Shown here in pieces: positions 21,801 to 32,225 of a DNA stretch of 64,000 bases. The DNA is from Prorocentrum cordatum (taxonomy: Eukaryota > Sar > Dinophyceae > Prorocentrales > Prorocentraceae): NCBI GenBank assembly GCA_963575745.1, contig CAUYUJ010020148.1, forward strand, positions 642,967 to 706,966. Direction: 5' to 3'. The notes beneath the pieces were generated by a model, which saw only the letters and a list, made by a program, of their open reading frames with translations, ran no database searches and had not been told where the DNA came from. The first letter of the stretch is position 1; every line of letters begins with the position of its first letter. The position numbers were made by a program, and so were the translations under genes.

Positions 21801-22690
21801 AATTCTCCACCTGTCCGCTAATTTTCTCTGTGGCTTGTTGCCCGTCTGCCTGTTTTCCCCAATTTGTTCTGCATGTTGCACGAACTATCTGGCACTGTGC
21901 CCCAGTCAGCCCGATTGAAACGCCCTCTGGACTCTTCCTTGCGGGCCGCAGATCAAAAAAGTAGCCCCACCAGCCCGACCCAGAGCGATGTCAGCGGTTC
22001 GGCATCGGTGGACCTCTTCGCGGCAGGACGGCACAGTGGCGCTTGGGCAGTCGCTGGCTTCCACCGGCACTGGGAGTTGTGTGCCCGAGGGCCTTGCTCT
22101 GAGTGTTGCAGCCTCTGTACAGCCTGTGTCTCGCGCCGTCGCGTCCACCCTTGGGCCTATCCGCCGCAGGCGCCGGATTCGATGCGTTTGATGCCGCTGG
22201 CCCCCCCCAGCAGAGCGGAGGATTCTGAGGGCTGCGCGCTGAGTGGTTCAGCCTTCCGCGCTCGCTTTGCCTCTTGTTTTCCACCGCGGGCAGCCCGGTT
22301 CCCCGGGCATTTGTTTCCCAGCCAGCCGGGCCGGCGGCTTGGAGTTTGGCGCCGCACCGGCGACTCACTCCGCTGCACTCGCACCCGCTGCCGTTTGTTC
22401 ACTTCGGTTTACCGTGCGGCGCCTGTGTGCGTCTGCTGGTGAATTTCGATCACTATGTTCTGTGCATGTGCAGCTGCGCGCTTGTTGTGCAGGTGCGAAC
22501 CGGCTTGCCAAACTGGCGGTTGTGTTCGCAAATTGGCATCGTGCCGCCTGCCCTGGACTTTGCCCCTCGCCGCCAGACCGTTGTCGCGCGGCCGCAGACC
22601 AAGAAAAAATAGCCCCACCAGCCCGTCCAGAAACGATGCCCAGACGAGTTGCCCTGATCAGGGATGCGGAGGAGAACGCAATGGATTGAG
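21801..22690. other. No gene supported; two-copy 60-bp repeat
   Basis: A GC-rich stretch with several 60-190-codon frames but no recognisable protein. The sequence GCAGA.CAA.AAA.TAGCCCCACCAGCCCG occurs at 21947-21980 and 22594-22625, marking a diverged duplication of this interval's ends. Confidence 0.4.
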
Positions 22691-22935
22691 GGGCGGGGTG
22701 AGACGTCGTACCCAAGAGGGGGAGGATGGAGGAGGAATCGGGGTAAGAGCATGAGGAGGAGGATGAGGAGGAGGAGGAGGAGGAGAAGGAAGATGAGGGA
22801 GAAGGGGAAGGGGGGATGACGGAGGAGCAAGGATGAGGAACAGGCGGATGAGGAAAAGGAGGAAGGGAGGACGAGGAGGAGGAAGAGGAGGAGGACGAGG
22901 AGGAGGAGGCGGACGAAAAAGAGGAGGGCGAGCAG
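22690..22935. repeat. GAG/GGA microsatellite
   Basis: Purine-rich GAGGAG/GAGGAC repeats on the plus strand. Confidence 0.85.
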
Positions 22936-22939
22936 AAAG

Positions 22940-23590
22940 GCCAGGGGCGTCTTCGATGACTCTCGGAGTCTCTTCGGGTTTCTTTCGGAAGTTTCTTGGG
23001 GTCCTCTTGGGGCGTCTTGGGGGTCTCTTGGCAGTCCCGGTGGGCCTCTTGAAGCGTCTTGGGTGCCTCTGGGGGGCCTCTTGGAGCCTCTCAGGGTTCT
23101 CTTGGGAGCCTCTTGGGGACATAGTGGGGACATCGTGGGGGCCTCTTGGGGGCCTCCTGGGCACCTCTTGGAGCAGTCTTGGGGCACCCTTGGGAGCCTC
23201 GGGGGTCATCTTGGGGTTGGACGAGATCGACCAAAGGAGGGGTCTCCTTACTTGGAGTCCCCCCCAAGAGGCCAACGTGTTGCCCAAACCATAGAAAAAA
23301 ACAAACACAATGAATTTAGACCTTTGGGGCCTCCGGGGGGCCCCTTAGGTCTCTCCGGGGTCTGTTGGGTCTCCCCGGGGTCTCTTGGGAGCCTCTTGGG
23401 GGCTCCTTGGGGGCCTCTTGGAGGCCTCTTGCAGGCCTCTTGGGACCTACTGGGCACCTCCTGGGGCCCTCTTGGAACACCGTTGGGAGCGTCGGAGCGT
23501 TGGAGGCAATCGATCGAAGGAGGGGGATTCTTATTTACGGCCCCTCCCACAGGTCAACATGTTGCCAAAACCTCAGCAAAGTAAATGATT
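22940..23590. repeat. Composite repeat, copies 1 and 2
   Basis: Each copy has a GGCCTCTTGGGG satellite, then a CACCTCCTGGGCACCTCTTGG-like step, then CTTGGGGCACCCTTGGGAGC, then a unique-looking end with GATCGA.C.AAGGAGGGG and GTTGCC.AAACC. Copies end near 23300 and 23590. Two further copies lie at 25500-25770 and 25780-26045. Confidence 0.8.
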
Positions 23591-24080
23591 ATACAGGCTT
23601 GCGCCACATCCGCCGACCCCTTCTGTGAGTGTTGCGAGGCCAGGAGTTTGTGGCCAGCGGCGTCTTGTGTGAGGGTGCGGTGTCGCGCGCGGGTGGTGGC
23701 AGATACGTAGGGGGTCCAACTGTTTGCGTGATGCCGGTGGTCTGGGGCGTGTTTTGCGAGCGCCTTGCGTGCTGTGCACCCGGGTGCGGGGTGTCCTTCT
23801 GGGAGGTCGGCCTTTCGACCCGCAACCAAGTGGAGGACCACCAGAAGACGAAAAGAGCAAGAGTGGTGTGCGGAAGCTGTGATCAGCGAGGCATCACCGC
23901 GAAAGATGTGGCAGATGAGTCGAAACGGGTGAAGAGGCCGTCGACGTTCGCAGCGCGCACTAAACAGTTCGCGCGGCAGCAGCAGCACATTAGCGCCGAG
24001 CAAGATAGTGAGCACTTCACGAGGAAAAGCAAGGCTGTATGCGCGGAATGCATTGCAGTTGGCTTTACGGCTCGCAATAC
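23591..24080. other. No gene supported
   Basis: Not visibly repetitive. A 140-codon plus-strand frame from about 23629 continues into the following satellite. Its Cys-containing start (CEGAVSRAGGG, CCAPGCG, VVCGSCDQRGITAKDVADES) has a CxxC pair, but no family is recognised. Confidence 0.3.
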
Positions 24081-25360
24081 GGAAGCGTCTGGGGGTCTTT
24101 GGGGGGCCTCCTGGGGGCCTCTTGGGGGCTCCGTGAGGCGTCTTGGCGGCCTCTTGGGTGCCTCTGGCGGCCTCTTGGGGCACTCTTGGGGCCCCCTTGG
24201 GGCTCGTGGGGGCGGGCCCCTCTTGGTGCCGTCTTGGAGCCTTCTTGGGTCGTCTTGGGGACCTCTTGGGCCGTCTTGGGGCCATTTTGGGCCGTCGTGG
24301 GGCTGTCTTGGGGGCCTCTTGGGCCGTCTTGGAGCGGTCTTCGGGGGCCTCTTGGGCCGTCTTGGAGCGTCGGAAAGCCCACAAGGCGAACTTGTGAAAC
24401 AATATACATTTTACGAAAGACATGAGCAAATTTTTGCGTCTAGGCACCCCCTTGGGACGTATCTTGGAGGTCTCTTGGGGGCGTCTTGGGCCATCTGGAG
24501 ACCATTTCGGGTGTGTTTGATCGCTCTTGGACCGTCTGGGACCATGTTGAGCTCTCTTGGAAGCACTTGGAGCGCTCCTGGAGCGCTCTTGGGGCCGTCT
24601 TCGGGGCTCTCTCGGGCCGTCCTCGGCGCGTCTTGAGCCGTCTTCGGGCCTCTTGGGCTGTCTTGGGGCCCTCTTGGAGGCTTCTTGGACCGTCTTGGGG
24701 CGAACTTGGGGGGCCTCTTGCGCCGTCTGGGAGCATCGGAAAGCCCAAAAGGCGAATTTGTGAAAAATGTTTGTTGCGTCTAGAGGCCCTCTTGGGACGC
24801 ATCTTGGATGCCTCTTGGGGCCTCTTGGGGGCATCTTGGGCCGTCTGGGGGCCATATGCGGTGTCTTTGATCGCTCTTGGGCTGTGTGGGACCATATTGA
24901 GCTCTCTTGCAGGCCACTTGGAGCGCTCCTGGAACGCTCTTGGGGCCGATTTCGGGGCCCTCTTGGGCCGTCTTCGGCGCGTCTTGAGCCGTCTTGGGGC
25001 CCTCTTGGGCTATCTTGGGGCCCTCTTGCAGGCTTCTTTTGCCGTCTTGGGGCGGTATTGGGGGCCTCTTGGGCCGTCTGGGAGCATCGGAAAGCCGAGA
25101 AGGCGAACTTGTGAAACTTGTGCGTTTTACGAAGGGAATGGGCCCATTTTTGCGTCTAGGGACCCTCTTTGGGACGCATCTTGGAGGCCTCTTGGGGCCT
25201 CGTGGGGACCTCTTGGGCCGTCTAGGAGGCCTCTTAGCCCGTCTTTGGGCCATCTTGGGCGTCTTGGAGCGCTCGTTTGGCGTCTCGGGGCCCTCGTGGC
25301 CGTCTTGGAGGCCTCTTGGGGCCTTCTTGGGGCCCTCCTGGGTCCGGAAAAGCCTCGTGG
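24080..25360. repeat. Satellite with a 355-bp higher-order unit
   Basis: Built of GGCCTCTTGGGC/CGTCTTGGGG repeats. A distinct marker, CATCGGAAAGCC.A.AAGGCGAA followed by TTTTTGCGTCTAG, recurs at about 24370, 24732 and 25085, which gives a higher-order period near 355 bp. Confidence 0.8.
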
Positions 25361-25499
25361 TGCGCTCGCGCCGGGCCGGGGGGGTGTGCGCTCGCGCCGG
25401 GCCGGGGGGGGGGGTCAAATCTCCGGTTTGGGGTCCTTGGGGGGTGTTATGGGGGGGAACTATCTCACACGCCTAGAGACCCACAAGGGGTCGGCGGAT
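25361..25499. repeat. GTGCGCTCGCGCCGGGCCGG duplication
   Basis: Two adjacent copies of GTGCGCTCGCGCCGGGCCGG at about 25359 and 25387, followed by unique GC-rich sequence. Confidence 0.6.
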
Positions 25500-26045
25500 T
25501 TGGGGCTTCTCGCTGAGGCCTCTTGGGGCGTCTTTGGGGTTTCTTAGGGTCTGTTCGGGGTATCTTGGGGGCCTCTTGGAGGTGCATCTTGGGGGCCTCT
25601 TGGGGGCCTAATGGCGCCTCCTGGGCACTTCGTGGGGCCGTCTTGGGGCATCCTTGGGAGCCTCGGGGGCAATCTCGGAGCCATCTTTGACGAAATCGAT
25701 CGAAGGAGGGGGGATCCTTACTTACGGCCCCCCACGAGGGTCAGAAAGTTGCTAACACCTTAGCAAAGTAAGTGATTTCGGGCTTCTCGCCGAGGCATCT
25801 TGGGGCGTTTGGGGGGCCTCCTGGGGTCTGTTCGGGGTATCTTGGGGGCCTTTTGAAGGCCTCTTGGGGGCCTATTGGGGCCTCCTGGGCACCTCTTGTG
25901 GCCGTCTTGGGGCACCCTTGGGAGCCTCGGGGGCCATCTTGGTGCCACCTTGGAACAGATCGATCAAAGGAGGGGCCGTACTCAAAAAGGCCCCCCGCCC
26001 ACGAAGGCCAGCATGTTGCCCAAACCTCAGTACATTCAATGTTTG
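25500..26045. repeat. Composite repeat, copies 3 and 4
   Basis: Same structure as 22940-23590: short-period satellite, then GATCGATC.AAGGAGGGG, GGCCCCCC.C.CGA.GG, a TTGC...AAC.C.TAG or CAG step and GTA. Each copy is about 260 bp. Confidence 0.8.
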
Positions 26046-26790
26046 GCTTTCTCGCCGAGGCCAGAAAAAGACCGTCTGGCACCTCGCCAAGGGCCCCGTC
26101 CAGGTCCAGGGGGAAGTGGAGGGTAAACCCCTACCGGAAGGGGAAGAAGGGGGGGTGGAAGAGGAGGTGCTCTACAGAACTCACGCCCTAAATGGCTTGT
26201 GGGACTTCTGGTCAGAGTTCAGGCGATCGCAAACATGGATTAACGGGACTAGCGACGGGTCCCGTTTCTCCATGGGAAACGCGGAGTTCCGCAGCCGAAC
26301 GTGGCGGCACCGGCCGCATTTTGGAGAGGACGCCTCGCCCGATCCATGGATTTGGCGAGCGCGCGCCAAATCCATGGATCGCTAATCCATGTTTGCGCGC
26401 CCCCGAAGAGTGCACCCCTGGGACAGGTTTGGGGAGCAGCGGTGCCCGGGTACCTCTCACTTCCCGAGATGGTGCCTGCGCACCGAGTGTGCTCTGGCCG
26501 CCCCGCGGCCCTCCCACCCTTCGCTCCTGCCTTCCTGCTCCCGTGCAGGGCTCGAGTTCAGCGGTGTTTTGGCGATGCGGTGGGCCGTTTCCGTTTTGAT
26601 TTCGCTTCGCAGCAAAGGCAGAACGACGACAGAGCGAAGGGAAACGAACACGAAGCGAAAATGAAACACCCTGTTTAGCTCGAGCCCTGTTCCTGTGTGC
26701 CAGGAATTCGCTTCCGCCGCGTCCGGCCGTCAGCCGACCGCTGGCCGTCGGACGGGGCTAGGGGCTAGGCCGAGGACAAATATGTTCAAG
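26046..26790. other. No gene supported; contains a perfect 40-bp palindrome
   Basis: Largely unique sequence. See the palindrome at 26341-26380. The end of the interval (26580-26680) is rich in GAACGACGACAGAGCGAAGG-like purine sequence. Confidence 0.4.
26341..26380. repeat. Perfect inverted repeat, 17-bp arms
   Basis: GATCCATGGATTTGGCG and its exact complement flank the 6-base loop AGCGCG. The arms contain the restriction-like palindrome CCATGG. No function is visible. Confidence 0.95.
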
Positions 26791-27480
26791 AGCCTTCCCG
26801 AACGCTTTCGGAGCGTTCCGGAGCGCTCGGAGAAGGCCGCAGCGCCCGAGGCTTCCTCCAGAGCCGCTGGAGTTCTCCTCACCCGATGTCATCCTCGTCG
26901 TTGCCCCGTCTTATGCTGGACCCCCAGACCCGAGAGCTCGCTGCAACCAGTCGCCGGGAGGGACACAGTCACCCCCTTGCCAGCGGTACAGCGCTCACGG
27001 CAACCGGCAAAAGGATTGGGCACGCCCTGTCGGCGTAATCGTCCTTCGACTGTACAGAGTTTTCTCACATATGCCCTTGAGACACTCTAAGAGTACCCCT
27101 CGGCACCAAACACCCGATGCCATCCTCGTCGTAGCCCCGTCGTATGCTGGACCCAGCGCGCCGCAGATCGAGCGGGTCGGTGCCCCCTTTTTTGCCCCCG
27201 CCCCCCCTATCAGAAGCGAAAGGCGGACGTACGCGTACATGAATCCACGTACGTTTCGGGAGCCTTCCCGAACGCTTTCGGAGCGTTCCGGAGCGCTCGG
27301 AGAAGGCCGCAGCGCCCGAGGCTTCCTCCAGAGCCGCCGGAGTTCTCCTCGCCCGATGCCATCCTCGTCGCAGCCCCGTCGTATGCTGGTCCCAGCGCGC
27401 CGCAGATCGAACGGGTCGGTGCCCCTTTTTTTGCCCCCGCCCCCCCTATCAGAAGCGAAAGGTGGACGTACGCGTACCCA
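26790..27480. repeat. Duplicated 130-240-bp unit
   Basis: The segment with CCTTCCCGAACGCTTTCGG, GCGCCCGAGGCTTCCTCCAG and CCCGATG.CATCCTCGTCG occurs at 26794-26935 and 27266-27395. A longer unit including GGTCGGTGCCCC, CCGCCCCCCCTATCAGAAGC and ACGTACGCGTAC occurs at 27112-27240 and 27352-27480. Confidence 0.8.
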
Positions 27481-27536
27481 CCAGTCGTTGAAAGTAGGTA
27501 TTTTTGGATTCCCAGATTCCAATCTACTTTCAGCGC

Positions 27537-27700
27537 CTTCCTACTTCAAGAGTCGAGTGGTTTTCCTCCTTCCTTCCTCTTCAGGAGGCGGGCGGAAACC
27601 CAATCTATTTCCAACGCCTTCCTACTTCATGTGTCTACCTACTTCTTCCGACCGATGGGTACGCGTACATGAATCCACGTACGTTTCGGGAGCACGCGTT
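27537..27700. repeat. Dispersed repeat R5, copy 1
   Basis: Shares GCGCCTTCCTA..TCAAGAGTC, CCATCCTCTTCAGG-like, GGCGGGCGGAAA.CCAATC and CTTCCGACCGATGG with 55116-55243. TACATGAATCCACGTACG at 27667 repeats 27238. Confidence 0.7.
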
Positions 27701-27904
27701 GCGCGAGCTTTCGTATCACGCGGCTGGTCTCGCGGACTGGGGGGCCGTGCTCACGTGAGGCGTTGCAAAAAGGGCCTCGCCTTCAGGGTCGGAGGACTCG
27801 CCATCGCTTCCGCGGCGGAAGGCGGCGGAAGCCGGCGGAAGCCGGCGTAAGCAAACGTCGACTTCCTCGGGGCTCAAGAGACGGGGGTCCATGCAAACGG
27901 GGGT

Positions 27905-28090
27905 CAGCCAGAGTGCCGGATCTTGCAGGATCCTGCAGGGCCAGGGTCGCATTGACCTGGGTTTGGGTGCAGGATCTTGCAGGATCTCTCAGGATCCTTC
28001 GCACGAACCCGGGTTTGGGTGAGGGATCTTGCAGGATCTTGCAGGATTCTGCAAGGCCTGACTGACGCGGGTCTCGATTGACCCTGGTCA
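27905..28090. repeat. ATCTTGCAGGATC short repeats
   Basis: GGATCTTGCAGGATC and variants occur six times, separated by GGGTTTGGGTG. Reads as a small minisatellite. Confidence 0.75.
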
Positions 28091-29100
28091 GAAGATCCCC
28101 GACTTCCCAGGAGGTAATAACATTTTTGGGTTCGGAGTTTCTGGAACCCGCCATGTACGTGGGTGGGCGGGTATCGGGGGCTCCCAAACGGAGCGGTGAC
28201 CACACCGTGTGGTGAGTCGGTGGGGATTCGGGGTCACCGCACGGTTTGGGGAGTCGGGTCGTTCTCCGAGGCCGTCTCGGGCGACTGGGGCATCCGAGGT
28301 CCCCAAACCGTGCGGTGATGTCTTTGGGGGGTGCCTGGCGCAAGCCGGGCGGCGGCCTTGCACACTGCCGTGGCGGTCAGCGAAAAGGGATCGGACCCTG
28401 CTGATAACCCCCCAAGGCATTACCCTGTACGCTGTGGCATCGGGCTGGCCTTTGCGGGCGTGCGGTCCGTGCCGGGTTGGGGCTGTCTCCCCTCTCCGGC
28501 CATTCCCGCACGCCAGCGGCCTACTGATGCGTCCACAAAGGTGTAGTGAGGAGTATCCAGCGGGGCATTTTGTCTAGCTGTGTCCCACTTTGCCATAGGG
28601 TAGCGGCAGTTGCGAAGGGCGCCGAGCAGCTGCCGCGGCCGCCTGCCAACAGTGTCTGGCGGTTGCCAGTGGTCTCTGCTTCCTCCGCTGGCCCCATTGT
28701 GTTATAATCTCTGGGGCCAGTTGTCCCGGCTGGGGGGCCAGGCGGAGCTTGCTCTGTCCTTGGTCCGACTCGGGAAGCAGCAGCTGGCACACCTAATTTG
28801 GTGCAAATTGGCGGGGCAATTCAATGCATATTCGGTTTCTCCGGAATGTTCTCTCCCGCGCATGGTCCCGGAGATCCGCTATACAGATGCCGTTATGGCT
28901 GGCCGCTGTGGTGACATCGCCTACAGCTTGTGATGCCCATGGTTGTCTGCTGTAGTTCGGCTTATGGCAGGAGCGAGCCCCTGTAGATCGGGTACGTCAC
29001 CTACACCACCATGTTCGGAGTGCGGTGATGTCTTGGGGGATTTCGAAGTCACCGCACGGTCTGTCACCGCACCGTTTCGGGACTCCAAAACGCCCTTTGC
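28091..29100. other. No gene supported; small dispersed repeats
   Basis: GGTCACCGCACGGTTTGGGG (28231) and AACCGTGCGGTGATGTCTTTGG (28305) are inverted relatives, and a third and fourth copy occur at 29019-29085. The remainder has no recognisable protein. Confidence 0.4.
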
Positions 29101-29116
29101 GGGCTCTCCCCCCCAG

Positions 29117-29161
29117 GAGGCGGAGGCGGACGCGGCCGGAGGCGCCGCGAACGACTGGCAG
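29117..29161 (+). CDS. ULK4: ULK4-like exon 3, a 45-nt microexon
   Basis: Fifteen codons, EAEADAAGGAANDWQ, lie between CTCTCCCCCCCAG|G and CAG|GCACAG, in phase 0 on both sides. Joining it to exon 4 gives NDWQVPRVALSSFVLAL, which fits the family's GWQV..AL.S.V segment just before the next helix. The Ala/Glu/Asp stretch would be the variable loop after the ATQ of exon 2. The exon has an excellent pyrimidine tract and follows the AG|G and G|GC rule of its neighbours. It was found by looking for the missing W-Q-V link. It is short, so chance remains possible. Confidence 0.5.
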
Positions 29162-29254
29162 GCACAGGGGCACGAAGAGAGCGCGCCCCAGTGCCCTTGC
29201 GGGGCCCCTGTGTATTGAGCAGGTCTTGCGGCCAGTGCCGCCGACCCGGCAGGA

Positions 29255-29670
29255 GGTCGACGACGACGACGACGCCGACGTCGACAACGTCGACGACGAT
29301 GCCGACGACGACGCCGACGACGACGCCGCCGACGACGACGACGAGGAGCGACGACCACGAGCGACGACGACGAGCGACGACAACGAGCGCCGACGACGAG
29401 CCACGACGACGACGAGCGACGACGAGGACGACGCCGACGACGACTAGGACGACGAGGACGACGACGAGCATGACGACGCGGACGACGAGGACGACGACGA
29501 GGACGATGGCGACGACGACGACGACGAGCGACGACAACGAGCGACGACGAGCGACAACGACGACAACGACGAGCCTGGCTCCGCCCGAGGTGCCCAGAGT
29601 GGCCCTGGGCACGACGCCGACGACGACGACGACGGCGACAACGGCGACGACGGCGACGACGACGCGCCCC
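29255..29670. repeat. GAC/GAG microsatellite with truncated exon copy
   Basis: Mixed GAC, GAG and GCGACGACGAGC repeats. At about 29570-29612 it contains GAGCCTGGCTCCGCCCGAGG followed by TGCCCAGAGTGGCCCTGGGC, which closely matches 31138-31180 at the start of exon 4, then runs back into GAC repeat. Confidence 0.75.
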
Positions 29671-29809
29671 TGCGGAGCCCGTACTTTTTCTGACCCGGCC
29701 GGTCCAAGGTTCGAAATCGTCGGGCGTTGCGTAATGATTAATAGGCGGTGATAAACAGGCCTCGGGAAAGAGTAGCGGAAACTCATGTGGGCGACGGGAT
29801 AAAACGGGG

Positions 29810-30036
29810 TCGTCTTCATCGACCTTGGCGCGTAAGCTGCTCGCGCAAGGTCGCGCGTAAGCGCCCTCGACTCCAATGTGGCGTGCCGCGCTGGCGGCCC
29901 GCGTAAGCCGCGGCGTAAAGTCGCTACGTCATCTCGCGTAAGGACCGCTTGAATCAGGGGCAACGACAGGGGGAATAGGGATAGGGGGGGATGCATCGAC
30001 CCCCAATCGCCCACTCATCGCCGATGGGGGCCCGAT
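29810..30036 (+). repeat. Dispersed repeat R1, copy 2
   Basis: Matches 38770-39003 nearly base for base by eye: CGTCTTCATCGA, GTCGCGCGT.AGCGCCCTCG, GGCGGCCCGCGTAAGCCG, GTAAGGACCGCTTGAATCAG, GGGGCAACGA and CCCCCAATCGCCCA. No open reading frame is shared between the copies. Confidence 0.85.
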
Positions 30037-30720
30037 AGCCTGTCAATTCATTCATCTGTCAACGCCTCCCCCTCCCCCCAGTGTTCAACGTCGGCGGTGC
30101 GTCTGATGAGTTTCACTTCGACCGCAGTCTCCTCCGCGCGTGTCAACTTTGAGTTTTTTGGGGGAGGGGGAGTGTTCGGTAATTGTTTCCCTCGGCCGAA
30201 AGGGCGCGCTGCAGACAGGTCCTCTCCTTCCTCGAGGATCGAAGACCTTGGAATTCGTTGGAATCTCTTCCTTTGAGGAAGGTAGCGGAACTTCGGCAAA
30301 AAGCCCATGGAAGTAGAACGAGGGCGGCTCCGCCGGCGGAAGGCCGACGGAAGCCGGCGGAAGTAAAAAACGGCCTCCCAAGAGATGGCAAGGCCTTTTG
30401 GTTCGGGCTTGCGTGAACCCGCCAAATGGGGGGAAGAAGAAAGGTGCCCCTTTTGTGGTCCAAAGGGGCTCTAAAGGCCCCCCCCAAGGGTCTACAAGGG
30501 GCACGAAAGATGCACGTTTCTCCCACCGCTTATCGCCCCCTATTATTAGGCAACGCCCGACATCGGTTTCGGGAGGCCCGAGCCGATTCGATAGGGAGGT
30601 TTTCGGCAAGTGTCGTTTTCGTTTGGCCCATATCAGGCCACAGCAGGACAGTGAACATCGACTCTGGATGAAAAACTGGCCTTGGGGAACGAGTCGAGAC
30701 CTCTGGGAATGCATGTTGTG
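30037..30720. other. No gene supported; contains R6 copy at 30330-30425
   Basis: The segment GGAAG.CGGCGGAAGTAAAA, GGC.TCCCAAGAGATGGCAAGG and the CCCGCCA end recur at 52650-52800, and a shorter relative sits at 28100-28155. On the minus strand the copies encode MAGSRKPEPK-like starts, but the frames do not continue as shared proteins. Confidence 0.4.
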
Positions 30721-30724
30721 AACC

Positions 30725-30905
30725 GATCATGACGTCGGAAGTCTGGGTTCCGACGATCCGATGCGGCCCGATGTTTGCATGGCGCTGTTGTGCATCCTGG
30801 CGCAGCCTGTCCGATTCGATCGGGATCCCGTGCTGGTGCAGCCCGATCCGACGTATGTTCAGATTCGATCCGGTTTCAGATTCGATGCCGACTGATCTTG
30901 CCCTG
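30725..30905. repeat. GATCCGATTC-rich dispersed repeat R7, copy 1
   Basis: Shares GATCCGATGCGGCCCGAT, TGCATGGCG.TGTTGTGCATCC-like and GGCGCAGCC..TCCGATTCGAT with 31480-31640 and 51805-51975. Confidence 0.65.
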
Positions 30906-30939
30906 CCCTTCTGTGCCGCTTTAACCCTCCAGGAGAGGG

Positions 30940-30997
30940 ACGGCGACGACACGACGACGACGACGACGACGATGGTCGACGACGACGATGACGACGA

Positions 30998-31060
<63 letters not shown>

Positions 31061-31102
31061 CTACGACGACGGTGGCGGCGGCGGCGGCGACAACGAGCGA
31101 CC

Positions 31103-31140
<38 letters not shown>
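30940..31140. repeat. (GAC)n microsatellite before exon 4
   Basis: Nearly pure (GAC)n of about 200 bp ending 15 bp before the acceptor of exon 4. Confidence 0.9.
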
Positions 31141-31156
31141 CCCGGCCCCTCCCGAG

Positions 31157-31264
31157 GTGCCCAGGGTGGCCCTGAGCAGCTTCGTCCTCGCGTTGACGTC
31201 GCCCGACGGGGACGAGGTGGTGCAGCACTATGCCGCCAAGACGATCGAGAACGTGGCCACCCAG
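31157..31264 (+). CDS. ULK4: ULK4-like exon 4 (HEAT repeat)
   Basis: Reads VPRVALSSFVLALTSPDGDE, then VVQHYAAKTIENVATQ. The second phrase corresponds to a conserved ULK4/RUNKEL helix (V..YA.RTIENI..Q in the plant protein as I recall it). The acceptor is taken as CCCGAG|G at 31156. CCCAG|G at 31164 is an alternative that would need a different donor phase upstream. The donor is CAG|GCAGGC at 31265, phase 0. A truncated copy of the exon's first 23 bases, with its upstream flank, lies 1.6 kb upstream inside a GAC block. Confidence 0.75.
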
Positions 31265-31832
31265 GCAGGCAGGGCCCCCTCCTCTGAGTGCCAAAAGACA
31301 GCACAAACGTAAACTGTCGGAGCTCTGCGCGGACTTCTGGGGTCGGTGCCTGGGCGCCCCGCGCGCCAGGGAGGGGAGGTCCAGCGCCGACTCAAGAGAT
31401 GCGCGCGGAGCTCCGACAGTTTATGCTTTCTGCTTATGCTTGCACAGTCTGTTTCTCCCAGTCCACTTCGATCCGATCGATCTGGTTCGGTATCGGCGAT
31501 GACCGGCTCGATCCGAGTCGATTCCGATCTTGGGCGATCCGATGCGGCCCGATTCCTGCACGGCGGTTCTTGTGCATGCCGGAGTGGCGGGTCCGACTCT
31601 GACTCCGTGCAGATGTGGCCCGACCCGACGCTTTTTCGATGTTGATGAGCCTGTTTTCCACCACCGCCATAAGTTGGAGGGGGGAAGGAGGTGGAGGAGG
31701 AGGAGGAAGAGGAGGACGAGGAGGAGAAGGAGGAGGAGGAGGAGGAGGAGGAGGAAGACCCTCTCCCCCTCAAACACAGGCCCATCAAATGCCATCCGAC
31801 TTCTCGAGCCGAGGCGGACCGCTCCTGCCCAG
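31265..31832 (+). other. Intron 4 (568 bp, GC-AG)
   Basis: The shortest intron. It consists of a foldback element (31311-31422), an R7 copy (31480-31640) and a GAG/GGA purine block (31675-31755). The acceptor is CTGCCCAG|G. Confidence 0.6.
31311..31422. mobile_element. Foldback/MITE-like element F8, copy 1
   Basis: The ends AAACTGTCGGAGCTC.GCGCG and their complement form 21-bp terminal inverted repeats with one mismatch. The whole element can fold back. A related element is at 54944-55087. No coding capacity. Confidence 0.65.
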
Positions 31833-32014
31833 GCGCCAGCCGTGGCCCAGGAGTGGTTCTTCTCGCCCGAGCTGATCCAGGCCTTGACGCGTCACGCGTG
31901 CCACGCCGCCTCCGACCCCTTCCGGCTGAGCTGCCTGTCCGCCGCCGCCCGCCTGGTCCGCGACTGCGCGGAGGACGTCGACGCTGCCGCCCTCGTGGAC
32001 CCAGCCTTGGTCAG
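31833..32014 (+). CDS. ULK4: ULK4-like exon 5 (HEAT repeats)
   Basis: Reads APAVAQEWFFSPELIQALTR, then HACHAASDPFRLSCLSAAAR, then LVRDCAEDVDAAALVDPALV. In the plant protein the corresponding region has an aromatic start (WA.RF.SQDLI.NL) followed by a SMR.TA.SCLVRL helix. The pattern of the hydrophobic positions and the R-L-S/T-A-A-C core match. The acceptor is CTGCCCAG|G. A downstream alternative GGCCCAG|G would remove six residues. The exon ends with AG of an Arg codon before G|GCCGGT, and exon 6 supplies the G. Confidence 0.66.
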
Positions 32015-32024
32015 GCCGGTGGCG

Positions 32025-32225
32025 CGCCGAAGGGTCGCAGGCCTAGGGGTTGACACCAACACCAATATCGGCGGTGTGCCTCCACCGAGGGAAGAAGATC
32101 CCGATCTCGGTGATAGTGGTAATATTCTGGCTTGCCACCAACACCGAAATCTAGGGCCATCTTTCCCATGTGGAGGCGACCCCCCGTGTTGGCGGTGGTG
32201 CCCATTTCTAGGCCTCCGAAAGGGG
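32025..32225 (+). repeat. Dispersed repeat R2, copy 1, at start of intron 5
   Basis: Shares TCGCAGGCCTA.GGGTTGACACC, ATCGGCGGTGTGCCTCCACC, GATCCCGATCTCGGTGA and GTGGTAATATTCTGG, and later GTTGGTGCCCA-like and CAGGCCTCC, with 39130-39350. It starts about 15 bp after the donor site. Confidence 0.85.

Larger units (their letters stand above)
29162..31156 (+). other. Intron 3 (2.0 kb, GC-AG)
   Basis: Holds two GAC blocks (29255-29670 and 30940-31140), an R1 copy (29810-30036), a non-repetitive part (30037-30720) and a GATCCGATTC-rich repeat (30725-30900). A truncated copy of the start of exon 4 occurs at about 29570-29612. Confidence 0.5.
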
